Shown: positions 63,197-64,000 of the stretch, in pieces | Position numbering within the stretch: position 1 is the stretch's first letter | How the letters are laid out: each line of letters starts with the position of its first letter | NCBI RefSeq assembly: GCF_030499515.1 | Contig: NZ_JASTWJ010000001.1 | Span: 6,490,001 to 6,554,000, forward strand | Length of the DNA: 64,000 nt | From: Streptomyces sp. DT2A-34 | Lineage (GTDB): Bacteria; Actinomycetota; Actinomycetes; Streptomycetales; Streptomycetaceae | Reading direction: 5' to 3' | The notes under the pieces: model-generated | Databases searched by the model: none | Told to the model about the DNA's origin: nothing | The model's input: only the letters and a program-made list of their open reading frames with translations | Program-made: the position numbers and the translations under genes

Positions 63197-63583
63197 CTAC
63201 TTCCCGGCCGCCCGCTTCGTGAGCACCGTCAGCACCACCGGGATCACCATCTCCACCACTCGGGACACGGCACCGGGCGCCAGCCCCGTTTTCCGGGCCA
63301 CCGCATGCGCGACCGGTTTGGCCTCCTCGGCCAGCAGCCCGGCCATCAGGCCGCCCGTCGCGAAGCCGCCCACGGTGGCCACGCCGGTGAGCGGGGCGTC
63401 GTGCGGGGTCGCCACGGCCTCCGCCTCGCCGGACAGCGCCGACACCGTCGTACACACCATCTGCCGGGCACCCGGCTCGTCGGTGCCCAGCAGCCCCGCG
63501 ATGTCGCCGATCCGGTCGTCACCGAGCTCGTCGAGTACGTCGTTCTGGAGAGATGTGAGGGGGTTTGCGTCTACTTCTGACAT
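63197..63583 (-). CDS. DUF937-family protein, 128 aa
   Basis: Begins MSEVDANPLTSLQNDVLDEL (ATG at 63583). The repeated helical pattern DRIGDIAGLLGTDEPGARQM and KTGLAPGAVSRVVEMVIPVV matches DUF937 (YidB-like). The Gly-rich middle LTGVATVGGFATGGLMAGLL may be membrane-interacting. An open frame continues upstream, but this start fits the family N-terminus. Function unknown. Confidence 0.82.
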   Translation of the reverse strand: MSEVDANPLTSLQNDVLDELGDDRIGDIAGLLGTDEPGARQMVCTTVSALSGEAEAVATPHDAPLTGVATVGGFATGGLMAGLLAEEAKPVAHAVARKTGLAPGAVSRVVEMVIPVVLTVLTKRAAGK

Positions 63584-63763
63584 ATCTGAAACGCTACGTC
63601 TGTTCGTATTTCCGGGCATGCCGAAGGTGGCGGGACGCGCCGGAAAAAAATCCGCGGAGACCGTACAACCCTTCCTCCACCCCGCCGGTCGTACTTGGCA
63701 TCAGGACTCTTGGAGGGGGATCCGGGGGGATCGCGGGGGTTCTGATGGGGAGGGGAAACCCCG

Positions 63764-63791
63764 AGGGGCTCGGTCGACGGACCGGGCCCCT
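63764..63791. terminator. Hairpin downstream of rbsD
   Basis: AGGGGCTCGGTC (63764-63775) and GACCGGGCCCCT (63780-63791) form an 11 of 12 bp stem with a 4-nt loop, 24 bp beyond the rbsD stop. Confidence 0.7.
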
Positions 63792-63814
63792 CGAAACGTT
63801 CGTACGCCGGCCCC

Positions 63815-64000
63815 TCAGAAGAAGACCCCGCAGCGCAGCAGCACATTCGCGTACGGCCGTGCCTCCCCGGTCCGTACGACCAGCCGCGCCCCGGCCGACA
63901 GCTCCTTGAGCCGCTCGTGCGTGACCAGCTCCAGCTCGGGAAACTCGCCCGCCAGCAGCGCGGCCGCCGCCGGATTGGCCTCGCGCACCTCCCGCGCCGC
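63815..64000 (-). CDS. rbsD: D-ribose pyranase, C-terminal part
   Basis: Only the last ~61 codons lie in the window. They read [20 protein letters not shown] followed by FF and a stop, the C-terminal signature of RbsD/FucU mutarotases, whose Tyr-Ala-Asn segment lines the active site. The enzyme interconverts ribopyranose and ribofuranose for ribose use, and usually sits next to the ribose ABC transporter and ribokinase, expected beyond the right edge. Confidence 0.85.
   Translation of the reverse strand, partial: AAREVREANPAAAALLAGEFPELELVTHERLKELSAGARLVVRTGEARPYANVLLRCGVFF

Overview
This window is chromosomal DNA from a high-GC actinomycete, almost certainly a Streptomyces. The evidence is the very high G/C use at third codon positions, frequent GTG starts, the complete desferrioxamine locus desABCD with its DmdR-type iron boxes, DUF397/XRE pairs, and intergenic repeats typical of the genus. 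The left ~28 kb follows the gene order I recall for the S. coelicolor des region (around SCO2770-SCO2789, from memory; no search was run). No rRNA, tRNA, CRISPR array, prophage or transposase gene was seen.

Layout, left to right. 1-6 kb: 3' part missing glmS, a small conserved gene, a Tat-exported purple-acid-type phosphatase, a DUF4429/SHOCT protein, and a GH20 hexosaminidase that has lost its C-terminus. 6-13.3 kb: iron acquisition. desABCD makes desferrioxamine, and a siderophore-interacting flavoreductase and the lipoprotein receptor desE recover the iron; both promoters carry iron boxes. 13.5-20 kb: a leucine/isovalerate degradation operon (acyl-CoA dehydrogenase, HMG-CoA lyase, methylcrotonyl-CoA carboxylase subunits) divergent from a TetR regulator, with two near-identical 16-bp operators between. 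20-28.4 kb: DedA protein, acyl-CoA dehydrogenase, TesB thioesterase, phosphatase-like protein, PucR regulator, and an agmatinase-family hydrolase coupled to a ThDP enzyme.

28.3-45.4 kb is more accessory: secreted nuclease, a Gly-rich GT39 mannosyltransferase, then a tight cassette (32.2-36.1 kb) in which two paralogous small secreted proteins flank a lipoprotein, a minimal membrane-fusion-like protein, an ABC ATPase and a MacB-like permease. I do not recognise this cassette, and it is the best candidate for an undescribed system. It is followed by an XRE/DUF397 regulatory module with two small partner proteins, a lincosamide-nucleotidyltransferase-like gene, a beta-lactamase-fold hydrolase, a phytase-like secreted protein and a fused two-half ABC exporter.

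45.5-64 kb: a NagZ-like GH3 enzyme, an atypical AroA, GNAT, a small hydrolase, an MFS pump, sugar isomerases, a broken MarR-GNAT fusion, a methyltransferase, a LacI-controlled sugar catabolic operon (Gfo/Idh/MocA dehydrogenase, DUF993, isomerase), mycothiol/DinB-type proteins, a RibD-like reductase, a DUF937 protein and the 3' end of rbsD. Three genes on the right show single-base frame breaks, which could be real decay or sequence errors.
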